A stretch of DNA of 64,000 bases from Aliiroseovarius sediminilitoris (GCF_900109955.1 NZ_FOJB01000001.1:1674001-1738000), one strand, 5' to 3'; shown: positions 1-9,182, numbered from the stretch's first letter. Program-made: numbers and translations. The notes: generated by a model from the letters alone, not told the origin.

Positions 1-121
1 AACATGGGTGGATGCTCCTGTATCCCGGACCGGGAATTGAACCGCCAGCTTTTCGGTCAGCGGCGAAAACCGTCTGTCTCTTTGCCTGACATCTTTCCCC
101 GCAGGTGGCGGAACAAGACCT

Positions 122-487
122 TTATTCGGCGGCCTTCTTCACCTGGTCCGCGTCGTCCGTCGAACAAAACAACTCGTAAATCACTTCCAGAATGCGCCGC
201 GGGCGTTCATCGGTCAGCGAATAAAAGATCGTCTTGCCCTCGCGGCGCGGGGTCACAAGCCCTTCAAGACGCAAGCGTGCAAGTTGCTGCGACACGGCTG
301 CTTGGCGCGCATGTAAAAGGTGTTCCAACTCGGTCACGGATTTTTCGCCGGTGACTAGATGGCACAGGATCATAAGCCGCCCTTCGTGGCTGATCGCCTT
401 CAGAAGGGTCGAGGCGTCGCAGGCGCTGGCCATCATCTTGTCCAGCTCGTCGCTCGTCATGTCCTCGCGGATGACAGGCAATGCCAT
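122..487 (-). CDS. soxR: SoxR, ArsR-family sulfur-responsive repressor
   Basis: A 121-residue winged-helix repressor of the ArsR/SmtB family, transcribed away from soxV together with soxS. The HTH region (TELEHLLHARQAAVSQQLAR, residues 52-71) is canonical. Cys42 (in ILCHL) and Cys108 (in ELFC) sit where the persulfide-sensing repressors SqrR/BigR carry their two reactive cysteines, so a per- or polysulfide switch is likely; this is inferred from the family. The frame is open further upstream, but the ATG at 487 is preceded by GAGGA at good spacing and the extra 59 residues look non-coding. Expected to repress the sox genes without reduced sulfur; candidate operators are the ATTC-N8-GAAT palindromes listed separately. 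Confidence 0.9.
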   Translation of the reverse strand: MALPVIREDMTSDELDKMMASACDASTLLKAISHEGRLMILCHLVTGEKSVTELEHLLHARQAAVSQQLARLRLEGLVTPRREGKTIFYSLTDERPRRILEVIYELFCSTDDADQVKKAAE

Positions 488-620
488 GTGGGTGTCCTCT
501 TCGTTGATACCGCTTTCGCTGTCATATAGACGTATCGCGGTTAATGCAATCTGACTGCATGAACCATGTTTGCATCGTGGTTGCGCGGGAACATCGGGCC
601 ATTCCGTTGCCGCTGTCGGA

Positions 621-1019
621 TCAGTTGGCGATCGGTGCCGGGGCTGGGTAGGTCGTCTTTTCACTCAACATCCGATCCAGCAACCCCCAGAAAAAATCCT
701 CGCCCGGATAGCCCTGTATTCGCGCAAGTTCCTTCCCGTCTTCGATCAGCAGAAAGGTGGGTGTAAACATGACAGGGCGGTCCAGCACGATGCCCAGACT
801 GGCCGGACCGTCCGTTTTTCGAAGATCATGAAGTTGCACCTTACGCAGCGGTGCGAACTGGCCTTCGGGGGTCTTGGGATAGATTGCCCCAAGCTCACGT
901 TCCCATTTTGCACACCATGGGCAGCCGGGTTCTTCGACCATGACCAGTTCTGCCGCAAGGGCAGGCGGCGCAAAGAAGCCCAGTAACATGGCTGTCAGGA
1001 CAGCACGAAGACGCGACAT
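621..1019 (-). CDS. soxS: SoxS, periplasmic thioredoxin
   Basis: A 132-residue protein with an N-terminal signal peptide (about residues 1-22, ending in ALAA) and a thioredoxin-fold active site GCPWC near residue 33. In Paracoccus SoxS is a periplasmic thiol-disulfide protein, supplied with electrons by SoxV, that reactivates the SoxYZ carrier. It lies just upstream of soxR on the same strand and is divergent from soxV, the classical soxRS/soxV arrangement. An AGGGG ribosome site precedes the ATG. The last 10-15 residues are proline/alanine rich and probably disordered. Confidence 0.9.
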   Translation of the reverse strand: MSRLRAVLTAMLLGFFAPPALAAELVMVEEPGCPWCAKWERELGAIYPKTPEGQFAPLRKVQLHDLRKTDGPASLGIVLDRPVMFTPTFLLIEDGKELARIQGYPGEDFFWGLLDRMLSEKTTYPAPAPIAN

Positions 1020-1102
1020 GATTTGCCCCTGTGTCGGGAAAAGGTTGACCTTGTTTCAATACAACAACTAATTTGAATATGTCCTGATTTCAAGGAATGG
1101 TC

Positions 1103-1840
1103 ATGCTCGACATCTCATTTGCTGGTGCAGCGCTTGCCGGGGTGTTGTCTTTCTTCACGCCGTGCATTCTGCCGATGGTGCCGTTTTACCTAAGTTACAT
1201 GGCCGGTATCTCGATGAACGAGTTGACGGGCGAGGGCAGGATCAGTCAGGGCGCGCAACGACGGCTTGTTGTGTCCGCGATCGCCTTTGCGTTCGGTGTG
1301 ACGACGATTTTCATCCTGTTGGGGCTTGGAGCGACGGCGCTGGGGTCGGCATTTGCACGATATAAAGAACCGCTGAGTTATGTCGGGGCGGCGATCCTGT
1401 TGGCGTTTGGCCTGCATTTCCTGGGTGTCGTCAAGATCCCGTTTCTGTATCGCGAGGCGCGACTGGAAAGCACCGCTGCCCCCAGCACCCTGATCGGGGC
1501 CTATCTGATGGGGCTGGCCTTTGGCTTTGGCTGGACGCCCTGCGTCGGGCCAGCCCTTGCCTCGATCCTGATGATCGCATCGGGGATGGGCGACGTGTGG
1601 CGCGGGGCATCGCTGCTGGCGGTTTATGGGCTGGCAATGACCACGCCGTTCGTGATTGCGGCGTTGTTTGCGCGACCGTTTCTGGCGTGGGCCGGACGCA
1701 ACCGGAAATATCTGCCCTGGGTCGAGCGGGCGATGGGGGGCATGCTTGTGGTATTCGCGATTCTGATCGCGACCAACAGCGTGAATGTCATTGGGCAGCT
1801 GATGTTGGAATGGATGCCGTGGTTTGGCAATGTGGGTTAG
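1103..1840 (+). CDS. soxV: SoxV, CcdA-like membrane thiol transporter
   Basis: A 245-residue, six-helix inner-membrane protein of the CcdA/DsbD-core family that passes electrons from cytoplasmic thioredoxin to periplasmic SoxS/SoxW. The two family cysteines are visible in the symmetric motifs FFTPCILPMVP (N-terminal) and GWTPCVGPAL (middle). Two in-frame ATGs exist at 1097 and 1103; AAGGA at 1092-1096 abuts the first, so the second, six bases downstream, is the better start. In Paracoccus soxW follows soxV, but here soxX does and soxW is displaced to after soxD. First gene of the rightward sox transcription unit. Confidence 0.9.
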   Translation: MLDISFAGAALAGVLSFFTPCILPMVPFYLSYMAGISMNELTGEGRISQGAQRRLVVSAIAFAFGVTTIFILLGLGATALGSAFARYKEPLSYVGAAILLAFGLHFLGVVKIPFLYREARLESTAAPSTLIGAYLMGLAFGFGWTPCVGPALASILMIASGMGDVWRGASLLAVYGLAMTTPFVIAALFARPFLAWAGRNRKYLPWVERAMGGMLVVFAILIATNSVNVIGQLMLEWMPWFGNVG

Positions 1841-1939
1841 AATGGTCATTAAAGCGATTGTTTTCTTGGAGGGTTCACACGCAACGACAAGGTGCAGCCT
1901 GCAAAAAAAAACACCTGAACTTATGGTAGGATTTATAAG

Positions 1940-1959
1940 AAATTCAAAAATTAGAATTT
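1940..1959. promoter_or_regulatory. ATTC-N8-GAAT operator upstream of soxX
   Basis: A perfect 6+6 bp inverted repeat, AAATTC then 8 bases then GAATTT, in AT-rich DNA 70 bp before the soxX start. The same layout recurs at 11301-11320 and 11957-11976. ATTC-N8-GAAT resembles the palindrome reported for SqrR-type persulfide-responsive ArsR repressors, so SoxR is the likely ligand. The repeat is seen directly; assignment to SoxR is inference. Confidence 0.7.
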
Positions 1960-2029
1960 GATGTTGCGCAAATTACTTAGCATGTTACCTTAGCACATAG
2001 TTGTGCACACAACGGTCATGGGAGGTATC

Positions 2030-2500
2030 ATGAAGCGGACAACGATCACGCTTGTCGCTCTGCTTGCAGGGCTCGGAATGGCAAACGCCGAAACGGTCGC
2101 GCCTGCGGATGTCAAGTTTGAAGAAGGGGCGATTGCCCAGTCTTTGACGGGCGTCGCCGGCAATCCGATGGAAGGCGCCAAAGTCGTATCGACAAAATCA
2201 CTGGGCAACTGTGTTGCCTGCCACGAAATCACTGATCTGGCTGACGTGCCGTTCCATGGTGAGGTTGGTCCGCTGCTTGACGGCGCTGGCGACCGCTGGA
2301 GCGAGGCGGAACTGCGCGGCATCGTGGCGAATGCCAAGATGATGTTCGAAGATTCGATGATGCCGTCTTTCTACAAGACAGATGGATTTACACGTCTGGG
2401 CAACGCCTATACCGGCAAGGCCCACCAGGGCGAGGTTGAACCGCTGTTGTCAGCGCAGCAGATCGAAGATGTTGTCGCCTATCTGATGACGCTGAAATAA
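2030..2500 (+). CDS. soxX: SoxX, monoheme cytochrome c
   Basis: 156 residues with a Sec signal peptide (cleavage after about residue 20, GMANA) and one heme-c site CVACH (Cys61, Cys64, His65). The distal Met ligand is probably Met111 in MPSFY. SoxX pairs with SoxA to form the heterodimer that oxidatively couples thiosulfate or sulfide to SoxY. An earlier in-frame start exists at 2003, but GGGAGG directly precedes the ATG at 2030 and the signal peptide begins there (MKRTTIT). First of the core soxXYZABCD genes, with a candidate SoxR operator upstream. Confidence 0.95.
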   Translation: MKRTTITLVALLAGLGMANAETVAPADVKFEEGAIAQSLTGVAGNPMEGAKVVSTKSLGNCVACHEITDLADVPFHGEVGPLLDGAGDRWSEAELRGIVANAKMMFEDSMMPSFYKTDGFTRLGNAYTGKAHQGEVEPLLSAQQIEDVVAYLMTLK

Positions 2501-2538
2501 GCGCACAGATCGGCAAACCCTATCTACAGGAGACACAG

Positions 2539-2955
2539 ATGAAATTCACACGACGTGATGCTCTGGTGCTTGGTCTCGGCGCAACCGCCGTCGCCATGTT
2601 GCCGATGCGCGCCGCCGCCGCTGCGGAAGACGCGATTGCCGCCTTTACCGGCGGTGCTGAGATGGGCGAGGGTGGTGTCACCCTGACCGCCCCGGAGATC
2701 GCCGAGAACGGTAATACTGTACCGGTGTCGGTTGATGCGCCCGGTGCGGAATCCATCATTCTGCTGGCCGCTGGCAATCCGACCCCCAACGTTGCCCAGT
2801 TTAACTTCGGCGAAGCGGCTGGCAGTCAGGCGGCTTCGACCCGGATGCGTCTGGCGGGCACGCAGGACGTGATCGCCATCGCCAAAATGCCCGATGGAAG
2901 CTTTGTGAAAGCGTCATCGACGGTAAAAGTCACTATCGGCGGCTGCGGCGGCTAA
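2539..2955 (+). CDS. soxY: SoxY, sulfur-carrier subunit
   Basis: 138 residues. The N-terminus (TRRDALVLGLG) is a Tat signal, consistent with export as a folded SoxYZ complex. The protein ends in the diagnostic GGCGG swinging arm; Cys136 carries the thiosulfate-derived adduct that SoxB and SoxCD process. An AGGAG ribosome site lies upstream, and soxZ starts 18 bases after the stop. Length and motifs are normal for the family. Confidence 0.97.
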   Translation: MKFTRRDALVLGLGATAVAMLPMRAAAAAEDAIAAFTGGAEMGEGGVTLTAPEIAENGNTVPVSVDAPGAESIILLAAGNPTPNVAQFNFGEAAGSQAASTRMRLAGTQDVIAIAKMPDGSFVKASSTVKVTIGGCGG

Positions 2956-2973
2956 TCAGAGGAGCTTGAAGAC

Positions 2974-3303
2974 ATGGCAAAAGGTGTAAAACCCCGCGTA
3001 AAAGTCCCCAAGTCGGCAAGTGCCGGCGAAGTGGTGACATTGAAGACCCTGATCAGCCACAAGATGGAATCGGGTCAGCGCAAAGATGGCGACGGCAATT
3101 TGATCCCGCGGTCGATTATCAATCGCTTCACGTGCGAGTTGAACGGCAAGATGGTTATTGACGTGAAGCTTGAACCTGCGATCTCGACCAACCCGTATTT
3201 TGAATTCGATGCCAAGGTCGATGAGGCCGGCGAGTTCAAGTTTACTTGGTATGACGATGATGGCTCTGTCTATGAAGAAACAAAGCCAATCGCGGTCGGC
3301 TGA
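2974..3303 (+). CDS. soxZ: SoxZ, sulfur-carrier partner of SoxY
   Basis: 109 residues without a signal peptide of its own, as expected for a protein carried to the periplasm by the Tat-exported SoxY. The immunoglobulin-like beta fold of the family is recognisable in the conserved KTLISHKMESGQRKD segment and the C-terminal FTWYDDDGS strand. SoxZ shields and positions the SoxY cysteine arm. A GAGGAG ribosome site precedes the start, and the gene sits between soxY and soxA with short spacers, indicating one transcript. Confidence 0.96.
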   Translation: MAKGVKPRVKVPKSASAGEVVTLKTLISHKMESGQRKDGDGNLIPRSIINRFTCELNGKMVIDVKLEPAISTNPYFEFDAKVDEAGEFKFTWYDDDGSVYEETKPIAVG

Positions 3304-3330
3304 GCACGGCGCAAGGGAGGAGTAACAATA

Positions 3331-4182
3331 ATGAAAAAACTTCACGGCATTGCAGCATTGATCGCTGCCGCGTTCACCGGGGCGACGATCGCCACAGCGG
3401 ATGAAAACGCTGAACTGATCATCAATGGCGATATCGAGATCGTCACCAAAACCACGGCGCCCGCGCATCTGTCGGATGCGCTGGACGAAGTGATGTCTGG
3501 TTGGCGGTTCCGGTCAGATCAGACACAAACCATGCAAATGGATGATTTCGACAACCCCGGCATGTTGGGCGTCGAAAACGGGGCCGAGATATGGGCCACC
3601 GCAGACGGATCGGAAGGCAAGTCCTGTGCCGATTGTCATGGCGCACCCGAGGAGATGGCGGGCGTAAAGGCCGTGTATCCCAAGTGGAACGAAGAGGCCG
3701 GTGAAGTGCGTACACTTCAGATGCAGGTCAATGATTGTCGCGAAAACCGTATGGGGGCTGAGCCTTGGGGCTATGACAACAGCGCTGCCATCGACGTCGA
3801 GGCGCTTCTGGCGTCCGTCTCGCGCGGGATGCCTGTCAATGTCGCCATTGATGGCCCAGCGCAGGCCACGTGGGAAAAAGGCAAGGAAATCTATTACACA
3901 CGCTATGGCCAGTTGGAACTGAGCTGCGCGAACTGCCATGAAAACAACTATGGCAACATGATCCGCGCTGACCACCTGAGCCAAGGCCAGATCAACGGGT
4001 TTCCGACCTATCGCTTGAAAAACACCAAGCTGAACGGGTCGCATTCGCGCTTCAAGGGCTGCATTCGTGACACCCGCGCCGAAACGTTCAGCACAGGATC
4101 GCCCGAGTTCGTGGCGCTTGAGCTTTATGTCGCTTCGCGTGGCAATGGCCTGTCGGTCGAAGGGCCGTCAGTCCGCAACTAA
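3331..4182 (+). CDS. soxA: SoxA, diheme cytochrome c
   Basis: 283 residues with a signal peptide (about 1-23) and two heme sites: CADCH (Cys99, Cys102, His103) and CANCH (Cys199, Cys202, His203). Cys136 (NDC) and Cys244 (FKGC) are placed as the axial cysteine ligands; the latter corresponds to the family's active-site cysteine persulfide. Two intact hemes make this the diheme SoxA type. With SoxX it forms L-cysteine S-thiosulfotransferase, joining substrate to SoxY. A strong hairpin terminator-like element follows the gene. Confidence 0.96.
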   Translation: MKKLHGIAALIAAAFTGATIATADENAELIINGDIEIVTKTTAPAHLSDALDEVMSGWRFRSDQTQTMQMDDFDNPGMLGVENGAEIWATADGSEGKSCADCHGAPEEMAGVKAVYPKWNEEAGEVRTLQMQVNDCRENRMGAEPWGYDNSAAIDVEALLASVSRGMPVNVAIDGPAQATWEKGKEIYYTRYGQLELSCANCHENNYGNMIRADHLSQGQINGFPTYRLKNTKLNGSHSRFKGCIRDTRAETFSTGSPEFVALELYVASRGNGLSVEGPSVRN

Positions 4183-4190
4183 GTCTTTCG

Positions 4191-4223
4191 CCCCGTCCGG
4201 GTTCATCCGGGCGGGGTTTCTTT
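4191..4223 (+). terminator. Rho-independent-type hairpin after soxA
   Basis: A 10-bp stem (4191-4200 pairing with 4207-4216, one G-T wobble) with a six-base loop, followed by TTTCTTT. It lies 8 bp after the soxA stop and 70 bp before soxB, so it may terminate or attenuate the operon and thereby set XYZA above BCD. Confidence 0.75.
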
Positions 4224-4293
4224 ATGTCAATATATTCAAAGCACTGCATGGATCGCGCGTGTTCAGGTGCTGACGAACAAAGGGAAACCGCTC

Positions 4294-5991
4294 ATGATCT
4301 CTCGCCGCGACTTTCTTCAGGTCTCGATGGCTGCCTCGGCGCTTTATGGCACGTCGGGTTTTGGTAACTGGGCGCGACTGGCTGCGCAGCAGGCGCTGAC
4401 ACAGGATGATCTTCTGAAGTTCGACACGTTTGGCAATGTCAGCCTAATCCATATCACCGACATTCATGCGCAACTGAAACCGATCTATTTCCGCGAGCCC
4501 GAGATCAATATTGGCGTAGGTGCTGCCAAAGGGCAGATGCCGCATGTGACCGGCGCGGCGTTCCGTCGCGCTTACGGTATCGAAGATGGATCACCGTCTG
4601 CTTACGCCCTGACCTATAACGACTTTGCCGCGTTGGCACAGACTTATGGGCGTGTCGGCGGGATGGATCGTGTGGCCACGGTGGTCAACGCCATTCGCGC
4701 CGAACGTCCCGACGCGTTGCTGCTGGATGGGGGCGACACCTGGCACGGGTCTTACACCTGCTATCACACCGAAGGGCAGGACGTGGTCAACGTAATGAAC
4801 GCGCTGAAACCCGATGCGATGACGTTCCATTGGGAATTCACGCTGGGATCGGACCGCGTGAACGAGATTGTCGACGGGCTGCCCTTTGCTGCCCTCGGCC
4901 AGAACATTTTCGATGCTGAGTGGGACGAACCCGCCGAACTGTTCAAACCCTACAAGTTCTTTGAACGTGGCGGGGTCAAAGTTGCCGTGATCGGTCAGGC
5001 CTTCCCTTATATGCCCATCGCCAATCCCGGCTGGATGTTCCCCGAATACTCGTTCGGTATTCGCGACGAGAACATGCAGGCGATGGTGGACGAGGTGCGC
5101 GCGGCAGGGGCCGAACTGGTTGTGGTGCTCAGCCATAACGGCTTTGACGTGGACAAGAAAATGGCCAGCAAAGTCAAAGGGATCGACGTGATCCTGTCGG
5201 GCCACACCCATGACGCGCTACCCGAACCGGTGCAGGTGGAACAAACCTTCATCATCGCGTCAGGGTCGAACTCGAAATTCGTCAGCCGCGTCGATCTGGA
5301 TGTGCGGGATGGCAAGATGATGGGGATCCGTCACAAGCTGATCCCGATCTTCGCCGACGTGATCACACCGGATGCTACTATCACCCAACTGATTGACGAA
5401 CAGCGCGCGCCCTTCAAGACCGAGTTGGAAGAGGTGATTGGGACCACCGACACGCTTTTGTATCGTCGCGGCAATTTCAACGGATCGTGGGATGACCTGA
5501 TCTGCGATGCGCTGATCAACGAACGCGAAGCCGACATCGCCATGTCGCCCGGCGTGCGTTGGGGGCCGTCGATCCTGCCGGGGCAGGAGATCACGCGCGA
5601 GGATATCTGGAACGTCACCTCGATGACTTACGGCAAAGCATACCGCACTGAAATGACGGGCGAGTTCATTCACACGATCCTTGAGGATGTTGCCGACAAT
5701 CTGTTCAACCCCGATCCCTACTACCAGCAGGGCGGTGACATGGTGCGGATCGGTGGCATGGGCTACCGCATCGATATCACCAAGCCACAGGGTGACCGGA
5801 TCACCGAAATGACGCTGTTGAAAACCGGCGAGACGATTGATCCGGCCAAAACCTATGTGGTCGCTGGCTGGGCATCGGTGAACGAAGGCACCGAAGGCCC
5901 GCAGATATGGGACGTGGTCGAAAGCCACATCAAGAAGCAAGGCACCATCAGGCTGGACCCGAACAATTCAGTTGCAGTGGTCGGCGCCTGA
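4294..5991 (+). CDS. soxB: SoxB, dimanganese sulfate thioesterase
   Basis: 565 residues of the metallophosphatase/5'-nucleotidase superfamily. SoxB hydrolyses the terminal sulfate from SoxY-bound S-thiosulfonate. It starts with a Tat signal (SRRDFLQVSMAAS), followed by the metal-binding signatures HITDIHAQ (Asp56, His58), DGGDTWHGS, SHNGFDVDKK and SGHTHD, then the C-terminal nucleotidase-like domain. A GTG at 4267 is in frame, but the ATG at 4294 follows an AAGGGA site and gives the Tat signal at the N-terminus. Length matches the family. Confidence 0.97.
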   Translation: MISRRDFLQVSMAASALYGTSGFGNWARLAAQQALTQDDLLKFDTFGNVSLIHITDIHAQLKPIYFREPEINIGVGAAKGQMPHVTGAAFRRAYGIEDGSPSAYALTYNDFAALAQTYGRVGGMDRVATVVNAIRAERPDALLLDGGDTWHGSYTCYHTEGQDVVNVMNALKPDAMTFHWEFTLGSDRVNEIVDGLPFAALGQNIFDAEWDEPAELFKPYKFFERGGVKVAVIGQAFPYMPIANPGWMFPEYSFGIRDENMQAMVDEVRAAGAELVVVLSHNGFDVDKKMASKVKGIDVILSGHTHDALPEPVQVEQTFIIASGSNSKFVSRVDLDVRDGKMMGIRHKLIPIFADVITPDATITQLIDEQRAPFKTELEEVIGTTDTLLYRRGNFNGSWDDLICDALINEREADIAMSPGVRWGPSILPGQEITREDIWNVTSMTYGKAYRTEMTGEFIHTILEDVADNLFNPDPYYQQGGDMVRIGGMGYRIDITKPQGDRITEMTLLKTGETIDPAKTYVVAGWASVNEGTEGPQIWDVVESHIKKQGTIRLDPNNSVAVVGA

Positions 5992-6085
5992 TCCATCACG
6001 GCTTGGGGCTACACGGTTCCGAGCCATTTTTCTGGCCTATTCATGTGCATAGGCGAATGTCGAGATGTTAGAGGAGAGATGCCAA

Positions 6086-7366
6086 ATGAGTGACAGCTCT
6101 ACGAAATCGGGCACATCCCGTCGCGCGTTCCTGAAAGGGGCTGCCGCAACCGGGGCGGCGATTGGGGCCGCGGGGACTGCACGCGCCGAGGGTGATCCGC
6201 TGATCACCGAAGTGCAGGACTGGGCCACCGGTCTGGGCGACGGAGTGGATGCGACGCCCTATGGTCTGCCGATTGAATTCGAAAACGATGTGATCCGCCG
6301 CAATGTAGAGTGGCTGACGGCAGACACGATCTCGTCGATCAACTTCACGCCTATTCACGCGCTGGATGGGACGATCACCCCGCAGGGCTGTGCATTCGAA
6401 CGTCACCACTCGGGCGCGATCAGCCTTCGCAAAGAAGATTATCGCCTGATGATCAACGGGATGGTCGATACGCCGCTGGTCTTCACCTATGCCGATCTTG
6501 AGCGTTTCCCCCGCGTTGCGCGCACCTTCTTTCTGGAATGCGCGGCCAACACCGGCATGGAGTGGGCAGGCGCGCAATTGAACGGGGCGCAATACACTCA
6601 TGGCATGATCCACAACATGGAATATACCGGCGTGACCCTGCGCACCCTGTTGGAAGAAGCCGGGCTGGGTGCGGCTGGCGATCTGGCGGGTAAATGGATC
6701 TATGTGGAAGGCGCGGATGCTTCGTCCAACGGTCGCTCGATCCCGATTGAGAAAGCGCTGGACGACTGCATGATTGCTTTCAAAGCCAACGGCGAAGCAC
6801 TGCGGATGGAGCATGGCTATCCCGTGCGGCTTGTCGTGCCCGGTTGGGAAGGCAACATGTGGGTCAAATGGTTGCGCCGGATCGAGGTGTTGGACAAACC
6901 GGTGGAAAGCCGGGAAGAAACCTCAAAATACACTGACACACTGGCTGACGGCACCTCGCGCAAGTGGACCTGGGCAATGGACGCCAAGTCGATCATCACC
7001 AGCCCCAGCCCGCAAAAGCCGATCACGCACGGCAAGGGGCCGCTGGTCATCACCGGGCTTGCGTGGTCGGGCAACGGCGCGATCACGGCGGTCGATGTGT
7101 CGCTGGATGGCGGCCTCACGTGGCAAGAGGCTCGGTTGGCCGAACCCGGCAAGCCCATGGCACTGAGCCGCTTCTATCTGGAGATCGACTGGGACGGGTC
7201 CGAGATGTTCCTGCAATCGAGGGCGATGGACGATACCGGATATGTCCAGCCAACCAAAACGCAACTGCGCGAGGTGCGTGGGTTGAACTCGATCTATCAC
7301 AACAATGGTATCCAGACCTGGCATGTCAATGCGAACGGGGAGGCGAACAATGTCGAAGTTTCCTGA
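6086..7366 (+). CDS. soxC: SoxC, molybdenum sulfur dehydrogenase subunit
   Basis: 426 residues of the sulfite-oxidase family. The Tat signal contains SRRAFLKGAAATG. The molybdopterin domain holds the molybdenum-ligand cysteine Cys152 in FFLECAANTG, followed by the dimerisation domain. SoxC with SoxD oxidises the SoxY-bound sulfane sulfur, releasing six electrons, so the organism should oxidise thiosulfate fully to sulfate without sulfur globules. GAGGAGA eight bases before the ATG supports this start over one at 6065. soxD begins inside its 3' end. Confidence 0.96.
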   Translation: MSDSSTKSGTSRRAFLKGAAATGAAIGAAGTARAEGDPLITEVQDWATGLGDGVDATPYGLPIEFENDVIRRNVEWLTADTISSINFTPIHALDGTITPQGCAFERHHSGAISLRKEDYRLMINGMVDTPLVFTYADLERFPRVARTFFLECAANTGMEWAGAQLNGAQYTHGMIHNMEYTGVTLRTLLEEAGLGAAGDLAGKWIYVEGADASSNGRSIPIEKALDDCMIAFKANGEALRMEHGYPVRLVVPGWEGNMWVKWLRRIEVLDKPVESREETSKYTDTLADGTSRKWTWAMDAKSIITSPSPQKPITHGKGPLVITGLAWSGNGAITAVDVSLDGGLTWQEARLAEPGKPMALSRFYLEIDWDGSEMFLQSRAMDDTGYVQPTKTQLREVRGLNSIYHNNGIQTWHVNANGEANNVEVS

Positions 7367-8399
7367 ATTCTTAATGGCGACCGCCATTGTCGCCCTGACC
7401 GCCGCGCCCGCGATGGCGGAAAAGCTGGGCTTGGGACGCGCGGCAACCGCCGATGAAGTGGCAGCGTGGGATCTGGATGTGTTCCCGGATGGGTCAAACC
7501 TGCCGGAAGGCTCGGGCGACGTCTTGACCGGAGAGACCTTGTTTTCAGAAAACTGCGCGTCTTGCCATGGTGAATTCGCCGAAGGTGTGGGCAACTGGCC
7601 GAAATTGGCAGGCGGCGAAGATACCCTGGCGGATGAAGACCCGTTGAAGACGGTGGGGTCTTACTGGCCTTACCTGTCGACCACATTTGATTATGTGCGC
7701 CGCTCCATGCCGTTCGGTTCCGCGCAAACGCTGTCGGATGACGATGTCTATGCGATTGTCGCGTATATTCTTTATTCGAACTACCTGGTGGAAGACGATT
7801 TCACCTTGTCGAAAGAAACGTTTACAGACGTGACAATGCCCAATGCGGACGGGTTCATTGTCGATGACCGGCCCGAGACCGAGTATGGCAAATTTACCGA
7901 ACGCTGCATGAGCGATTGCAAATCCGGCCCGGTTGAGATCACGCGCAACGTGGTCTTCAAGGGCGATCCGAATGCGGGTGCTGACGGCGGCGAGGTGGAA
8001 ACCACAGCCCCCGCCGCAACGGACGAGGCCCAAGCCCCTGCTGCCGAAGAGGCAGCGCCCATGGCTGTCGCCTTTGATGCCGATCTTGCCGCCGATGGCG
8101 AGAAGGTCTTCAAAAAATGCAAGGCCTGCCACAAGGTGGGCGAGGGCGCGAAAAACGGCGTTGGACCTGTTCTGAACGGAGTCTGGGGTCGGACCGCCGG
8201 AACCGTCGAAGGGTTTAAGTACTCCAAACCGATGATGGCAGCCGGCGAAAGCGGGTTGGTCTGGGACACAGAGACGCTTTCGGGCTATCTGGCCAACCCG
8301 CGCAATTATCTGAAGGGCAACAAGATGACATTTGCGGGCTTGAAAAAGGACGCGGATATCGAGGCAATCCTCGAATTTTTGAAGTCAAACAGTCAATAG
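7350..8399 (+). CDS. soxD: SoxD, diheme cytochrome c subunit
   Basis: 349 residues with a signal peptide (1-23, ending AMA) and two heme-c domains: CASCH (Cys69, Cys72, His73) and CKACH (Cys257, Cys260, His261). An Ala/Glu/Pro-rich linker at about residues 210-245 separates the domains. It accepts electrons from SoxC and passes them to the respiratory chain. The ATG is inside soxC (17-base overlap) with GGGAGG upstream, consistent with translational coupling. A strong terminator follows. This is the two-heme SoxD form typical of alphaproteobacteria. Confidence 0.95.
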   Translation: MSKFPEFLMATAIVALTAAPAMAEKLGLGRAATADEVAAWDLDVFPDGSNLPEGSGDVLTGETLFSENCASCHGEFAEGVGNWPKLAGGEDTLADEDPLKTVGSYWPYLSTTFDYVRRSMPFGSAQTLSDDDVYAIVAYILYSNYLVEDDFTLSKETFTDVTMPNADGFIVDDRPETEYGKFTERCMSDCKSGPVEITRNVVFKGDPNAGADGGEVETTAPAATDEAQAPAAEEAAPMAVAFDADLAADGEKVFKKCKACHKVGEGAKNGVGPVLNGVWGRTAGTVEGFKYSKPMMAAGESGLVWDTETLSGYLANPRNYLKGNKMTFAGLKKDADIEAILEFLKSNSQ

Positions 8400-8417
8400 G
8401 ATGCCCATCCCCAACCT

Positions 8418-8450
8418 GGGCACCGTCGGAATGCGGCGGTGCCCTTTTTT
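8418..8450 (+). terminator. Intrinsic terminator after soxD
   Basis: GGGCACCG (8418-8425) pairs with CGGTGCCC (8437-8444), and six T residues follow directly. Located 18 bp after the soxD stop; it separates soxV-D from soxWEF. Confidence 0.9.
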
Positions 8451-8562
8451 GGGTGAATGTTGGTAGGGTCAGAGAGCTGTGCTAGGCTGAGCATAGGGCC
8501 GTCGGCCTTGTCACGCAGGCGTTTGGCGGCATGAAAGGTGCATGAACCATCAGGAGGGTCCG

Positions 8563-9150
8563 ATGCGCATACGATCAATTTTCCTTGGTGTTGTGAGCCT
8601 GTTTTGGGCGACATATGTGACGGCTGCCGAGTTGGGCGATGATGGATTGCACAAACAGCCCTGGTTCACCGACAGCTTCCTTGAAATGGCCGATGATCTG
8701 GCCGAAGCCGGTGCGGATGGCAAAGACCTTCTGATCCTGATCGAACAACAGGGTTGTCCCTATTGTCGTGAGCTGCACGAGGTCAATTTTACCCGCCAGC
8801 AAATCGTGGACCACCTGAAGGAATACTACATGGTGGTGCAGTTGAATCTGTTCGGGGCGCGTGAAGTTGTCGATTTCGATGGTGAGGCATTGGAGGAACG
8901 CGCTCTTGCGGTCAAATGGGGTGTCAATTTCACACCGACCGTTGTGATTTTCCCCTCGGATGCGTCTGACACGAGCACTGCCCGCGCCGCCGAAGCCTTT
9001 CGGATGCCCGGCTATTTCAAGCCGTTCCACTTTCTGAAATCGTTGGAGTTTGTGACGACCGATGCCTATCAGGACCAAGTGTTCCAACGCTATCTTCAGG
9101 ACATTTTTCAACGAATGGAAGAAAAGGGCGAAACGCCTGACGTGTGGTGA
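8563..9150 (+). CDS. soxW: SoxW-type periplasmic thioredoxin
   Basis: 195 residues with a signal peptide (1-22) and a thioredoxin-like active site GCPYC followed by RELHEVNF, characteristic of SoxW. The cis-proline loop is NFTPTVVIF. It is expected to receive electrons from SoxV and help keep Sox cysteines and heme sites reduced. AGGAGGG precedes the ATG at 8563. In Paracoccus soxW follows soxV; here it sits after soxD and its stop nearly touches the next cytochrome frame, so it is probably co-transcribed with soxE and soxF. Confidence 0.85.
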   Translation: MRIRSIFLGVVSLFWATYVTAAELGDDGLHKQPWFTDSFLEMADDLAEAGADGKDLLILIEQQGCPYCRELHEVNFTRQQIVDHLKEYYMVVQLNLFGAREVVDFDGEALEERALAVKWGVNFTPTVVIFPSDASDTSTARAAEAFRMPGYFKPFHFLKSLEFVTTDAYQDQVFQRYLQDIFQRMEEKGETPDVW

Positions 9151-9182
9151 TCGGCACGCGCGGCCATTGCACGCAAAATGGT

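Noticed and set aside
10-60. Possible tRNA end on the minus strand (GGTTCAATTCC-like stretch)
   Set aside because: The flanking bases do not form a T-arm stem, and no acceptor or anticodon arm could be assembled.
1050-1096. Possible fourth SoxR operator between soxS and soxV (TTCAA...TTGAA)
   Set aside because: The arms are spaced 13 bases and do not fit the ATTC-N8-GAAT geometry; it could still be a weak site.
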